NCBI GenBank assembly: GCA_009746045.1
Contig: RPFO01000059.1
Location: 746,501-810,500 of the forward strand
Direction: 5' to 3'
From: Mesostigma viride
Taxonomy: Eukaryota; Streptophyta; Mesostigmatophyceae; Mesostigmatales; Mesostigmataceae
DNA length: 64,000 nucleotides
The notes under the pieces are model-generated. The model had not been told where the DNA came from and made no database searches. It saw only the letters and a list, made by a program, of their open reading frames with translations. A program made the position numbers and the translations under genes. Below, piece after piece: positions 22,001-35,103 of the stretch (position 1 is the stretch's first letter; each line of letters opens with the position of its first letter).

Positions 22001-24529
22001 GGCCGCCCCGCGTCGTCCAGCCCGTCCCCAATGTAGAACACCTGCCCCAGTGAGATGTAGTAGAGCGTGCGGAAGGTGGAGCCGATGCCCTGCGGGCGGA
22101 AGTCCACCGTCGCGGGCTCTGTGATGCGTTCGCCCCCTGATGCTGGCGTCTCCGGGCCCAGGAACATGCCGACCAGCGCGCCGTGGGGCCTGCGGTGTGT
22201 GCCGATGTGTGTACATGCGTGTCCATGTGGATGACACATGTGGTGAGGGGGGCAGAGACCAGACGGCTTTTGAGAGAGAAAAACATGGGATGTTGAATGG
22301 AGAAGTACGCAGCTCTGCAAGCAGAAACAACATGTGAGTGGTAGACCGCAGAGGTTCCTCTGGGAAGGCATGCGCCTGAAGCAAGGGGGGAAGCAGCGTG
22401 TTGGAGGTGTTCATGAAGGGATTGAGCGCGGGCATGGAGGGGGAAGAGGGGTTGCAGGGAAGAACGAAATGCAACAAGAGCGCCGAGCAATGTCGTTAAT
22501 AAATCAGCTCGACAACAACCCAGGCAACATGCAGAGCTGCCAACCTATCCATACAACAACCGTTTCGGTCATCGTGCGTGCGAGCAGCATGCGAGCAAAG
22601 AAAACAGAGCTATCGCAAACTGCTGTACATGCAATGTGTGCCACATCTTTATCTGCATACTAAAGTCCACGCCTCACCCCTGGTAGCCGCTGATGGTCAC
22701 ATTCGGCGGCTTCATGCCCGCTCCCGGCACGCTCACGTCGGCCATCAGCGGGTCGCCCCCCGCCACCAGCCGGCCCCCATCCAGGGTGGACATGCACAGC
22801 GTGGGGGTGCCCCGGGGGGTGACTGCAGCGCCAAACAGGCCGCTGTCCCCCCGCGCACGCCCAAAGCAGAATGCTGCCTCTCCCGTTAGGTTGAATGTAA
22901 GGATCTGGGGAGATAGAAAGGGATGAGGGGAGTAGACAAGGAGGCCAGATGTAGACAAGGGGGGCAGAAGGGGAGTCCGTCAGCCTATCAGAAGCATCAA
23001 TCGCTCATGAGCGCTTGAAGCCATACCTACATCATGCAGAGATATAGGAACAAGAAAAGGTTGTCGACCATCGCCATCATGTGTTTGCATCTGACAAAGC
23101 AGCATAAGCCGCCTCTGTACATGATGGTGAAGATGGCGCCGGTTTGACAAAAGTACTTTCTTCAACACAATTACACTTCTGGTTGAGTTGTTCCAAAAGA
23201 AAACAGCGTCACTACGTGAAAATTAGGGAGCTAGCGTAAAGCAATCCCCATTCCACGCTATGGCCAACATGCTGACATACGTCTCAGGTATCCCTCATTT
23301 GCTAAGGTTGCAGCAAACAGCAGCAAAGGCACCCACCTCAGGCACGTCCCCTCCACACACAGGGATGGCTTTAGGGATGCTCTCGGGCCGCCATGGCGCG
23401 CTACCGGGACCATACCCGGTGAGGTCACCGCGGGGAATGGGCCACACCGCTAGCTCCTGCGCGCTGGCGTCCACCGCTGGGGAAGCAAGGGTCCGTTGGG
23501 CGTGGTGGCAAGGCAAGAACATGGGTGTGGTGTCATGGAAAAACCATGGGCATGTTGCAAGGCAGGGGCCATGGGTGTTGGTGACCAGGGTGCGTCAAGG
23601 AGGAAGTGGAGTAAATGGAAGCCATACGCCGTGTTACTGCAAACAATTTGGTTTGAATCCATCATGGGTAGGCTAGGGCTCATGTTCAACTCAGACCATG
23701 CAATAACGATAGTGTGCAAATGGTAGCATGCCACGGCCTACTGCCCCAGTCCCACAGATGGCATTACCAACACAGCATGTCCGTCCAACCATGACATGTC
23801 CGACCACATTATGTCCGACCATCGACTGCATTTGGACCAGGCACCTTCATATAGATTAGCTCCTTTGAGATAACTCAGATAAAGGTTGCAGCCCACCAGG
23901 TATACTGGTAATGATGGTGTGGTAGAAATAGTGTGGGAGCCAGACACTGCACCTTGCAATAATTTCATGCCTACAAACGAACCTTTCCCAGCCAAGCTGC
24001 TAGGCGATTGGGGTATAGTGCCAGCTCGTGCTGCGTGTATCTTCTAATTCTATGACAAAGTTAGATATCTCACATTCCTCTGTCTGTCTTATCCAGGTGC
24101 ATAGCAGGCAGAAGCTTACTAAACAACGTACTACTACACAGCTTACTAAACAATACGTTGCATATGACGCCGTGTGAGACTGCTACATTTCACGATGTGC
24201 TACATGTGAAGGAAAAGTTCATCGCTCCCGCCACAAAAGCGCACGAAGCACGTAAGGACGCACGGACTGCCCATGTTCTCTTCGCTCCCACAATTGCCAT
24301 ATGCACAAAACTTGATCGCCGTTAAAAGTTTGCCGAATATGGAATGTCCAGCAACAACAACGTTGCAATGGACGCGAGGGAAGGGGACTTTCGTAGGGTT
24401 ACCTGGAACAGTGAGCTTGCCTTCCTGGCCAGCCAGAAAGATAACGTCCCTCGCTGTCACCAGGATACGGGTATCTGTATCCAGAACAATGCAAGTGGCC
24501 ACAGAGCAAAGCGTTAATCGCCACGACAT
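13006..24529 (-). CDS. Secreted-type modular protein with C-terminal root-cap/LEA-related domain
   Basis: I predict eight exons (minus, 5' to 3'): 24529-24403, 23476-23337, 22904-22678, 22189-21995, 21108-20876, 19894-19734, 14348-14160 and 13256-13006. Phases agree at every join except the last, where a short exon ending in phase 1 is probably missing between 14160 and 13256. The N terminus MSWRLTLCSVATCIVL could be a signal peptide. Exons 4-5 encode YYISLGQVFYIGDGLDD and VVPRLATRLFLGVAD, a beta-sandwich pattern known from secreted bacterial and algal proteins, followed by a Cys-rich stretch (CPGRECIAQEQCQV). Exons 6-8 encode TLISDPYLHINAELM, LRKKGHVELSVDGMV and AGQTYARSSC...SGLLESDCKFSRYQ, matching the plant root-cap/LEA-related family (a VWD-like fold). 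It is likely extracellular or wall-associated; function unknown. An upstream first exon is possible. Confidence 0.75.
14486..14590. repeat. 25-bp tandem repeat, four copies, in an intron
   Basis: The unit CGTGGTTGAGGTGAGAGCAT repeats with a 25-bp period at about 14486, 14511, 14536 and 14561, with a few substitutions. It lies in the long intron just upstream (minus sense) of the exon at 14348-14160. Confidence 0.8.
15205..18452. repeat. 28-bp minisatellite, 116 uninterrupted units
   Basis: The unit reads GACCAGGCATGGGAGGATGT plus GCGGTGGG (28 bp). The array runs 3248 bp, exactly 116 units, with no indel that I can find. Variation is confined to a few positions: GACC/GTCC, GGAG/GAAG, GATG/CATG, GTGCGG/GTACGG, GCGG/GCCG, GTGG/GTAG, GCGG/GCGT. 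Linked variants such as GGGAAGATGTAC followed by GTCC recur as blocks, which indicates spread by unequal exchange or conversion. It sits inside the 5.4-kb intron of the root-cap-domain gene. Because 28 is one more than a multiple of 3, all frames encode the same 28-residue repeat shifted in phase, creating long but meaningless open frames on both strands. Confidence 0.97.
18714..18857. repeat. 72-bp direct tandem duplication
   Basis: GTGCCAGTGATAGGGAACAA at 18714 recurs at 18786; the two 72-bp units differ at only a few positions. It is intronic, 260 bp from the minisatellite. Confidence 0.85.
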
Positions 24530-25966
24530 AGCGGCACCACGGGTAGCGGACTTGCAGAATGCCCTGTGACGTAATCGGCAAAGCTAGTTCTACGACCATT
24601 TAAAGACATGTATAGGTCTACCGCTGACCTGGTCCAGCAGGGCCACAAGGCTGAGTGGCCTGTCCGGCCGACTTGGATATCTGCAGAAGCAGCTGCAGCG
24701 TGCATAGCACCACAAGGTGGCACAGGCGACTCCCGGACATAACCGGTATTGTCCTTCCGGCGTCTAATTTTAGAAATCGCGTGCTTTCAGCCACTAGCTG
24801 TAGATAAACAAAGTTTAGCTATAGCCACATGACATTCTTCAGCACTTGCATTGTAATATTCAAATAATTTCGCATAGTAGTTGCATCCCCAAGGTTCCTG
24901 GTATAGGCGAGCAACCGTCATTTCTTTTCGCCTTTTAGACTGCGAGGATGCAAACAGTGACCAGTTGCCATTGTTTCGGGCGCTCTTACGTGCAGGTCAA
25001 CAACATGACTGTGTCCATCGTCGCACTGTGTTCAGTCGATCATTCTAGTAAAAAAAATCCCGGATAGAATTCCAAACAGTCTATCCGCCAAGCAGTAAAG
25101 GTGAAAGCCTAGTGCATGAAATGCCAATAGCTGCTTAAACCACTTCGCACCGCGAGAACAAGGTTGACTAAATAACAAAATGTAATTGCTACCAGCCGTA
25201 GGTCATAATTCCACGTGCAACTTGTAACCAAGACGTAAGGGGATGGTCAGTTATGTCAGTTTGCCACTCGCCACTCGCCACTGCTGACGTCTGACACCGC
25301 GGACAACTAGTTATGCTGCCGGCTTAGCCTTGAGTGTGTTTGGCTGTTTGCACGTTTGCACTTAGCACAGGTTTGCACACAGCCACACACACCCATGCAA
25401 CCCTGATGCAACACTAATTCTGATGTGCGTTGCGTACGCGTCGCCCACCGCACGTGCCAACTCGTTGCATGCCAGATGGCAATTTATTTGGCAGAGCTGC
25501 TGGATGATGATCGATGATACACCGCATTTTTCGCGGGAACAATCCGCTCGGTTCACTGATGATGCTCGCAAAATTGGCCTCGCGTGTGTTGCGCTGGTGC
25601 CAGCTGCGCCTGTGGTAAACAACGCGATGGAAACTTCTGCTAGCTGGGCTGTGATTTGCCGAATTTCCATTCCAGGTCAGCCTCGCACGTGGCATTAATC
25701 CGCTACCTGAGCGAAATCAGGTAAAAACTGTAATTACGGGAAGGTTTATGAGAACCGACTCAGCTAAACGCACGTTTGCTGGCCATTACGAAAACAGCCG
25801 TGGAGGCATTGCGCCCCATGGTGGAAAGCACGCATCAAACCCTGGCTTGCGAGCTACTCGGGTAATCTTATCACTGCTTCTCGGCTTGTCGCCGCCGTGC
25901 GCTCTTCTGCCTGATTTCTAAATAAATCAGAGGCTAGTGTCAGCAGCTTTTCAAAAGTACGGCGGT
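24530..25966. promoter_or_regulatory. Divergent intergenic region (root-cap-domain gene / invertase)
   Basis: No coding exon is recognised in this 1.4-kb gap between two divergently oriented genes, so it should hold both promoters. No clear TATA box is assignable. At 25262-25282 the minus strand carries TGGCGAG twice and then TGGCAA, a heptamer triplet that recurs in the other divergent promoter at 54172-54192. An additional upstream first exon for either gene cannot be excluded. Confidence 0.45.
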
Positions 25967-28900
25967 ATGGTGCTCGAGGAAACACCACGCCATCTCGCCT
26001 CCGAAGGGGGGGCTTCCACGCATTCGAGGAGGCCGTCAATGACAAGTGGCTCCCATCCAGAAATTTATGAAGAGGCATGGTAGGTAAAATTTTCTATGGT
26101 TTTGCCCTCCCACCAACTAAGTCTTGACAGCGCATCTTTAGTAGCGTTGGCTAGTCCCGTCGTTATTTTGACAAACACGTCAGAAACAGCCCCATGAAGC
26201 CAGTGGTGCATGCGAGTGTGTTTGCTCTTTAGTTCGTTTGAGGAAAACTTGCGGCGAAACGGCATGTGCAGAATTTGTACCATTCCGACGTTGGTGTCGC
26301 TCCGTTCCGGGCCTGGTCGCGCGCTGACGACGCATGGTACTTGATTTTTCTGACTTGTCATCCATCACTCATACGTTGCGGAAATGCTTTATACATTTTA
26401 GCAATATGACCCATTATTATTTTCTTAGTAACTTAGGTATCTTTTTCGTTTGTGACGATTATATATTGTTTCGGGATGCTTTGTGCTAGTTCTACTTTGA
26501 CTATTATTATCCAAGGCCTAACAAATAGTTGCTGAGTCAGTTAATTCGCGTCACTACAGGAGTGAAAATGCTGCAATTTTTTGCCGCCACGCTTTATATC
26601 GATGTGGGGGTTCTCCTATGCTAACGTTTGGTTGATCAGGGGCATTTTGTACCCATCGCTGCAGGCAACTCTTGAGATCTTCCATCATGGAATGTGATGG
26701 GATGCCATTCGGCACTATTGCCGCCCAAGAGCACCGCTTTTTCCCTCAAGCGGACGCCCTCAACTACGACCAGTGCTTCGTTCGCGACTTCATGACAAGT
26801 GGCGTCGCCTTCCTCTTGGCCGGGGAGACGGCAATTGTCCGCAACTTCCTCGTGAAGACGCTGGAGCTCCAGTCATGGGAGAGGCCAGAAGACTGCTTCA
26901 CGCCGGTAATTCAGGAGATATCCCTCACACTTTCTACTGTGGTCAGTTTCACATGCTGTTCATGCAAGTGCACATCCTTTTATAGGATTTCCTTGCTTTG
27001 TCTATACTGCAAAATGGTTCTCTAATATGCTATGTGTTTCGAATTGTAGTTATTGGTTATTTTGCTGTGGTCGAGGTGCATGTGAAGAGCTTCTTTCTTA
27101 GTTAGTTGACTGAAACTTGGTTAATTAATTGGAATTAATTTGCGAATTCCTATTTGCTACACAACAGCTGGTCGCCAAGCGCACTTACAGTAGAGGTGTA
27201 AATCAGAGTTTTGCGAAGCTGCGCTCTGCAAGTTAAATTTAGATGCCTACTGGTAGGTTTTATCTTTACACATCAAACATCAGGTCAAGGCTGTTGTGGC
27301 CAGCAAATATGATACTATCATCCTATGCCATGACCATCTATGATGTGCCTGCGAATGCACAGCATGGCGCGCTATTTTTTTGCTTTCCCACCTGTCCTTA
27401 GTGGCGTCCACCCCCAACATGGGCCATGACTATTTATGGTGGGTATAATACCCTGGCAAACTAACCTTGCAACTTTTTGTTTATGCACAAGTACTGCGCC
27501 ATTCTCGAAAAATTATGTTATGTCATAGCATATAGCATTAGGCAGATTCGTGCTACAGTAGTGGTGCTCTTGAGTGATGGATCCCAAGTTTCTTTGTCGA
27601 GTGCTACACAATTACACGCCTTGTGCCACTATGACTCGTGGTAAAGTATGATAGGAAAGAAGCATTTTTTTGTGTGGTGGTGGGGGCACATCTTGCTGGT
27701 GTAAAGAAACACCTTAGTTTTCTACATAATGGAACTAACGTTGATCGCAGCAGCATTCACTTCAATTTTAAAAATGGTATTCGGCTGCAACAGTGACCTC
27801 CGCGCTTGAAGCGCGCCTTGCATACAAGAGCAGCATCTGCACAGCATTAATCATGGTTCCGTGGTGTTGACAAATGTTTTTCTGTTTTTATTTGAAGGAA
27901 GAGATTTGCCATGCAACCGGCTCACAGATGTGAATGCGTGATAACGTGGCCTTACGTGTTGTCTTATGGGTATGTGTGCAGGGAGAAGGGCTTCTGCCTG
28001 CCAGTTTCAAGGTCATAACCAACCCAAAGACAGGGGAAGAAGAGGTAAGCTGCACATGAGGCTCAATGCCTGCGCCACTTCCACTCAGCTGCCTTTGTGT
28101 TTCTATTAGTAATGTCAGTCAAGCAAATTATCATTCTGGGCATGTGAACTGAGGCAATTGAATGTCTTCATGCTGGCTGGGAACAAGGAATGCTTTGCAG
28201 TGTATGATGGACCATTGCCTGTGAATGACGACACCGTTTAAGTTCTGATGTGACATGAAAATTCAGTGCAACTGCTCTATTTTTAATGTGTGCAAAATAG
28301 GCAGGGACAGCTTCGTCTGACCAGTATTGAATGGCACCCAGCGCTATTTGTCATTACTTCTCTAATTTTTTTAATTACCACTCCCTCTGTTGTCCTTTTG
28401 TGCAGGTGGAAGCGGATTTCGGTGAAGGTAGGTGGGCCCTAGCGAATACATTTCGAGGAACACGAGCGGTATCTTGTTGCCTGCGCATGGTGTTGCAATC
28501 TTTAAGCACGTTCAGCACGCTCTTATTGTCTAAATCTGGTTTTAAAACTAGGATATTTTGGAAGTGCCTGTGGGGGCGCATAAGGAGATTGTGCAAGTAA
28601 CCACCATGTACCATGACACTGCTGGGCAAGTTAAACAGCTGTGCCCTCATTCTGAACGCTTTGTCTACTTGAACACTTGGTTTGTATGTTTTGTCTTTTG
28701 TTTGCCTTCCTTGTTTTTTGTTGTTACTATTTGTGGAGAATTTACCTGGCCTGGGGGGGTTCAATGCTTAATGTAAAATCTGAAGAGAAACTACGATGAT
28801 TATTGTAAAATGAAGTGGATGTGGTCGCAAACCACATGCATGCCTTATGCCACAGTGGCCATTGGCAGGGTGGCCCCGGTCGACTCAGGTCTGTGGTGGA

Positions 28901-31900
28901 TCCAGCTGCTGCAATTCTACACCCACGTCTCCGGCGACAACATGGCATTTGAGCCCGAGTTTCAGAAGGGCGTCCGACTCATCCTCAAGCTGTGGTAAGC
29001 ATATGGCGGTTTAGGTGCAGAACACGGAGATGGGCTGCTTCTCTTCCCTTGCTTCTAACATTAAAAATTTGTTCAAGTAAAAGGATTTAGAACTTTGTTA
29101 TGATAGTACCAGTGCATTCAGACATAGGTAGGAGCGTGTGGGTGTGAGTACCAGCAATTTGTGCTTGTATTCATCTGGCCATCTTTTACAGGATTTGAAA
29201 ACGACCTGCAGTGTTTCAGAAGCGAAACTTGCATTCGATTGATTCCCGCCAGTGGCTTGCAACCCTGCTGCCTCGTGCCTACTTGTCCCTCTGTGACCGC
29301 AGTCTGTCAGATTACTTTGACATGTTCCCGACCATGCTCACGTCGGATGGCTGCTGCATGATTGACCGCCGCATGAGCATTGACGGCCACCCGATTGAGA
29401 TCCAGGCGCTCCTCTACGGCGCGCTGCGCTCAGCGGAAAAGGTATGCGGCCTGGGGTTGATAGCGCGGGGCTAGACCAGCTGCATGGAAGAAGGATGTTA
29501 GGATTTTGTTCGAATTGCTGAGCTTGCATCCTGTCCTAGACACATTGCAGGACCTGCAATCAGCATGGGCTGTGCTTGAAAGCCTTTAGGGGCATTGGAT
29601 GCGTTAAGGAGGGCTGCTGATGTTATACTAATCGGAAGGAGGCTTTGCGGCGAGGGTAATCTACCTGTGCATCAACGACCCAGCAGGTTTGCAGTGGGTG
29701 GCATTTGTGCTGGCTTATGGCTGCAGAAGCCTATCATGGAAGCTCCTACGCACATCCTAATGAGGATGCAGACAAGGATTGGCAGGATGGTTGATGACCA
29801 AGACATCTGGCTATGCAAGCTAAGATGGTTTTGTAACAGCAAGTGTGCCATGTTTGTTGTTGTTTCAAAACACACAATCTTTTTCTTGACCGCGGTCGCC
29901 ATTGTGACCTAACAACACGCAGCACATTAGCTGAATGGTGGGTACCGGCTAGAGTTATCAGGAAATATTCTACAAATGTGAAGTGGATTACTTGTAGTTC
30001 TCGTTGTTTGTACTTTCTCAGCCTGTGCTCTTTGGCTGCTTGAATCCCTTGGCTGCACGGCTTGACGTATGCCAGATCCTGGACCAGAGGGACCCAGAGA
30101 ACGCGGCCCTGCTGAGAATCCTGGGGAAACGGATCTGCGCCCTGCGCTCCCACATCAGGGAGTTCTACTGGGTGGACCTGGCGACCCTGAACTACATCTA
30201 TCGGTGAGTGGATATCTTAAGTGCATCCAGCCATGTAGTAAAAGCAGGCTTGCAGTGGGCTAGCTATCTGAAACCGCTTCTCTGCACTATCTGCACGTTT
30301 TGTAGGGTTGACGTGTAGTAAAACATTCCAATAGGTAGTAGGTGCAGGATATGCATTGACACGTTAGAGTGGGCAAGTTTCTACGGTTTTGGTATCATTG
30401 GGGCAGTGCACTGTAATTCAAACAAAGGTAATTTTCAAAGTGCTTTTATTTCTCTAAACCCGGGGGCCATAAAATATTCAATTTTTGCCTCTCATCAGCA
30501 TTCCACTATGCCTTAACTGGCAATGCAGTGAGAAGCATTGCTGAAATATGCTGTTTATTGCTTTCTGCCATTCTCTTCTTTCCACGGCGGCCAGGTTCAA
30601 GACGGAGGAGTACAGCGACGATGCCATCAACGTCTACAACGTCTACCCCGAGTCCATCCCCGACTGGACCATGGACTGGATGCCCAGCAGGGGTGGCTAC
30701 CTGATTGGCAACCTGGTACACTTGTCCCCCATTTGCTAGCAAACGTGTTTTATTCCCTCCTCTCTGCTATCCTTTTCCCAATGATGGCTAGATTCCTACC
30801 TTATTGAGTTACTTTTGTTGGAAGATAGGAGGGGGGGTTACAGGTTCATCATGGGCTTTGCCATTTGAATGACTAGTTGGCGGGCTATTCATACATGATG
30901 AGCCTTCTTCTCCACGATACCCAGCACAAGGCTCTGCACAGTACTTGGATGAGCCCACATGACCGATGGAACGATACGCTTTCTCGTGCTCTTGCAGGCG
31001 CGCCCTTTTTCTGCAAATGGGCCTTGAAATGCAAGTACAGGGGTATCTGCACCTACTGCACGAAATAATCTCTATCTTTATGTCAGCCAGCCTAGCAGGA
31101 GGCATTATTCAAACATGCGAAATACTTGCCTCAACTAATTTTTGCCTGACTATGTCTCCTGTGTAAATGATTATCTGTTTCTGCAGGGGCCTGCGCGCAT
31201 GGACTTCAGGTTTTTTGCGCTGGGGAAGTAAGTGCCAGCGGAAGATTAGGCTTAGTTGTCCGACCTTACAGATCTATCCAGTCATGCTTGTGCAGCAGAG
31301 CGTGCCACTTCCCTATGCCTGGATTTCCATGATTCTTGCAGTGTGCGTATTTGGAGAGGTCTGTTCATGTGCCTTCGAATGCAGAGGTGGTTGGTCGTTG
31401 CATTGATCATGTCAACATTCTTTGTGGTGGTGTGCGTTAACGTTCGCAAATTCGTCAGCCAATTTCTCCGTATTCACCATCAATAGTTTTTTGTCTAAAG
31501 ATAGGAAAGTTCGTAATGCCGCAATATGTTCCATGGTTGACTCTGTCTGCAAGTTTGCAGTTCAAAGTTAAATGCTGCGGATGATCGATCTTGGTGCTTT
31601 ACTACGTAATCAGGGCATATGTGTAATTAGATGGATGATATCAGGGCATTATGGATGTCACTAATCAGAGCATATGTGTTTGCATAGATGGTATCATCAA
31701 ACTTCTGATTATGTCGCAACGATGCAGCTCATGTCCTGTGCCTGTATCTATCATGCCTTGCTTACATCGGCTAAAAGCTCATGTGCCTTCTCTCGATTTA
31801 CTGTTCTTGTCTCTGTACTCGCAGCCTGTGGGCAATTGTGTCCAACCTGACCACGCCGGAGCAGAGCGCGATGATCATGTGCACAATCGAGGAGCGCTGG

Positions 31901-34715
31901 GCCGACCTGGTGGGCGAGATGCCCATGAAGATTCAATTCCCCGCGCTGGAGGGCGCCGAGTGGCGCATCATGACTGGGTCTGACCCAAAGAACACGCCGT
32001 GGTCCTACCACAACTCAGGCAAGTGTCGAGGTCCCGAGAGGACAGAGGAATGGCTGAGTTGAGGGATAGAAAAAGGGATAAAAAACCCTAATCTCCAAAA
32101 ACCAGAAGGGAAAACTGGTGTTTTGGCATGCATTGTTTTGCCGCACTTAGGCCCAGAAATAATGTTCTATATGTGCTTCACCCCTGACTTTGAATGATAA
32201 CGAAGAGATACCAAGCGTGGCCAGTTTAAGGGAACTTCAGATGTTCTGGTAGATGGAATCGAGGATCTAAGGAAACCACTTTCGCCCGGAGAGAATGTGG
32301 TAGGAATAGTTGCCTCACTTGCCTGCAAAGCCTGCTGTGATCTCTCTGTCGTGTCATTTTGTGGTATTTAGGACTTGCATCGAGGGTCATTGCTTTGGCT
32401 GGTGTTGATGGTGTGTGCTCTATCTCGCAGATGTTGCTGGCCTTAGATTGCAGTAAATGCATGTTGTCTTCTCAGCATAGTTTTTGCACATTGGGATGTG
32501 CTCTGCATGGCTTATTTCTTTTAATGGCCAATCAAGTTGGCAAACAAAATTTCGCTGGCAGCTGCTTAGTCTGTGCGAAGCGCTGGTGGGGCATATTTCG
32601 GCCATCTATGTCTTATGGTGCAGCTCGAAAACTCTAATCAATGGTGGAAATTGGGACGCCTGTGCATCGTGGCTGGACAATGATATCATTCCCGCCTGCA
32701 GGCTCGTGGCCCATGCTGCTGTGGCCGCTGGTGGCGGCATGTGTGCGCACGGGGCGCATCGACCTGGCAGATCGCGCAGTGCGCATCGCCGAGGCGCGTC
32801 TCAGCCGTGACAAGTGGCCCGAGTACTACGACGGGCGCAGCGGGCGGCTGCTGGGCAAGCAGGCGCGGCTGTATCAGGTGCGCAAACTGCTTGGGAATCA
32901 ATCTGCTGAAGCTGATCCAAGGAAAGGAATTGCCGAGTTGTAGTAAAGCCGGCTGTACTAGATGAGTTCTTTCTTTTGAAAGATATGCCCTACTTTTTCC
33001 CTGCCAGCAAATGAGAGGATTTGTTGTGTTCCAGCGGTTGTAGCTCATTAGTAAAATTTGTATCGCGGCGAATGATAGAGACCTTCTAAAGAAAACACGG
33101 ACATGCCATGTTTTACTTGTTTGCCTTTGCGTAGGATATGCTTGCAAACAGCTTCCCAGAGCATCTTATGCAACTAGGGGAGCATCATCGAATTTCAGCA
33201 GCAACTGAGGCTGACGGGGCAAACACAGGATTTCTAAGTTCAATGCACAGATTCACATCATCTGTTTAGTGCAATTGCCTGGGAGGGGCTGTGTGAGATA
33301 AACAAACAACCAAATCCGTACTTCCATTGAAATCACTTATGTTTGCGTGCCGCCTGCTTTATTTGCTGGAGCTGTACAGGGCTCCATGTTTCAGCTTTGC
33401 TACCTGTTGTAATGGAACAATGTGTCAGCTTTACTACCTGTAATGGCAGTAGCTCTGTGCCCAGTATCCCCTCTCTCCGATGCTTCGGCCTGGTACCATG
33501 TCCACTATTTCCTGTTGCTCTTTTTCTCTACATTAGTGTTGCACCGCCTGACTGCCTACCTCCCATTTTTCCCATGCATAAGTGACTTCCCTTCCCATCC
33601 GTGCCCATTTCGATCGCTTTCTGTGGCGTGTGCCATGCCAGACGTGGACGGTGGCCGGGCTGATCGCGGCACGTATGCTGCTGGACCACCCGGAGCGCAT
33701 CAAGATGTTCGGATTCGAGGAGGTGACATCGCACCGGCCCCGCCAGGCGCTGCAGTCCACGCTCAAAAAGCGGCCGAAGAAGAACGAAGAGGCACCCTTA
33801 AACGGTCAGACGGCTGCAACATCGCGCAGCTCGGAGAATGGTACCATAAGAGCAAACGCGGGCAGCAACAGTGGCTACTACAGCAGCGACAACAGCAGCG
33901 CTAGTCAGCGCACAGCGCCAGACGATCTGAACCGTCCTAGCCGGGGAGGCCTGCCGCTAACTGGGAGAGCCGCGCAGTCGGAGCAGGCCCCAACCACAGG
34001 AGATGCTTTGCGTCGCTCTGGCAGCAGCGTGGATGAGGAAGAGAGTGGTGACTATTCCTGTGGCGATAGCGCGGAGATGCGCCAGCTGGCATATGCGGCA
34101 GGCCTCGCCCATCGGTTCACGGCTGCTGCAATGACCGGGGTGATGCTGGGTGAGCCGCCTGGTCCCAAAGGTGTGAGTCTGGTGCAGGGATTGGACGGAG
34201 CCTCACAACCATCAGCCCCTCCACCACCCGCTGCTGCTCAAACGGACCCTCTGGCTCTTTTTGCAGACCAGCCTCAAAGCGGCACTGCCCTGTCTCAGAA
34301 TGAGAGCCGCAATGGCAGGAATAGTAGCAGCACTCAGCAGCAGGAATCGGCCAGGGTTGGGCGTGGTGGCGCCCATGCATCCCTGCATTCTGGCTTCTCT
34401 GCTGGCTTATCTGTCTCTCGTGGTATGGCAGGCCCGGGTCCTTGTGGCAGCCACCCAATCTCTTCCACAAGCTACCAGGGAGTCATGCAAGCCAATGGAT
34501 GGCATGGCAAGGCCACTCTGAGGCAAGTGCTACTGGGTGGCAGATCCAGGTATCATGGAGCTTTACTGAGCGTGAATGGAAGCGCACAGGTGGGCCACCC
34601 TGCCCATTCGTGCCACCAGTCATGCACTTCTATGGGCTCGATGCGTGGGGTGTGCCTGGACATGGGCAAGGCCTCTGCTGTGATGCGGGGCCATGGACCT
34701 TGCATGGTGCGATGA
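25967..34715 (+). CDS. Neutral/alkaline invertase (GH100)
   Basis: It hydrolyses sucrose to glucose and fructose. I predict twelve exons: 25967-26079, 26665-26905, 27982-28044, 28406-28427, 28856-28994, 29303-29441, 30076-30203, 30595-30715, 31187-31227, 31825-32018, 32702-32877 and 33642-34715. All phases close, giving 816 residues. GH100 landmarks are [100 protein letters not shown] and KWPEYYDG. By analogy with cyanobacterial InvA, Asp156 (APVDSG) and Glu441 (WPEYYDG) are the likely catalytic pair. The family core ends near residue 490; about 325 Ser/Gly/Ala/Gln-rich residues follow, absent from known members. The intron after exon 10 is GC-AG and exon 4 is only 22 nt. No transit peptide is obvious, suggesting a cytosolic form. 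Start choice (25967 or 26039) is uncertain. Confidence 0.92.
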
Positions 34716-35103
34716 ATAATCCAGAGCTTGGTGAGAATGCCTTATGCATATTGTGAAATATATGGCCACTGGCCATGCTTGCATACATACGTCACAAAGG
34801 GTTCAGAGCAGACGCTGCGCATGCAACTCTTTACATAATTAACGGCACGCGCACGCATGTCTATTGTGGGTATTTCCCGGATTAATTCTGGTGTGCCCTA
34901 GCAGTCACTTTGATGTTGGTAAATGCTCCGGCCAGCTATCTAGAGCTAGCTGCTGGTGGTTATCTGGGTACATGTACTGCGTGCAAATGCATGAATGATG
35001 AATATTCTAGGGGTGAACCCAAGTACATGGTTTGCGACTCTTGTGTCTGTCCGGTAGTACATGCCGGTCAGGCGCCTAGTATACGCCAGTTTGATGAAGA
35101 TGT
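34716..35103. other. No gene recognised downstream of the invertase
   Basis: This should contain the invertase 3' UTR and polyadenylation site. I see no coding sequence or clear repeat before the TAAG repeat at about 35104. Confidence 0.4.
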
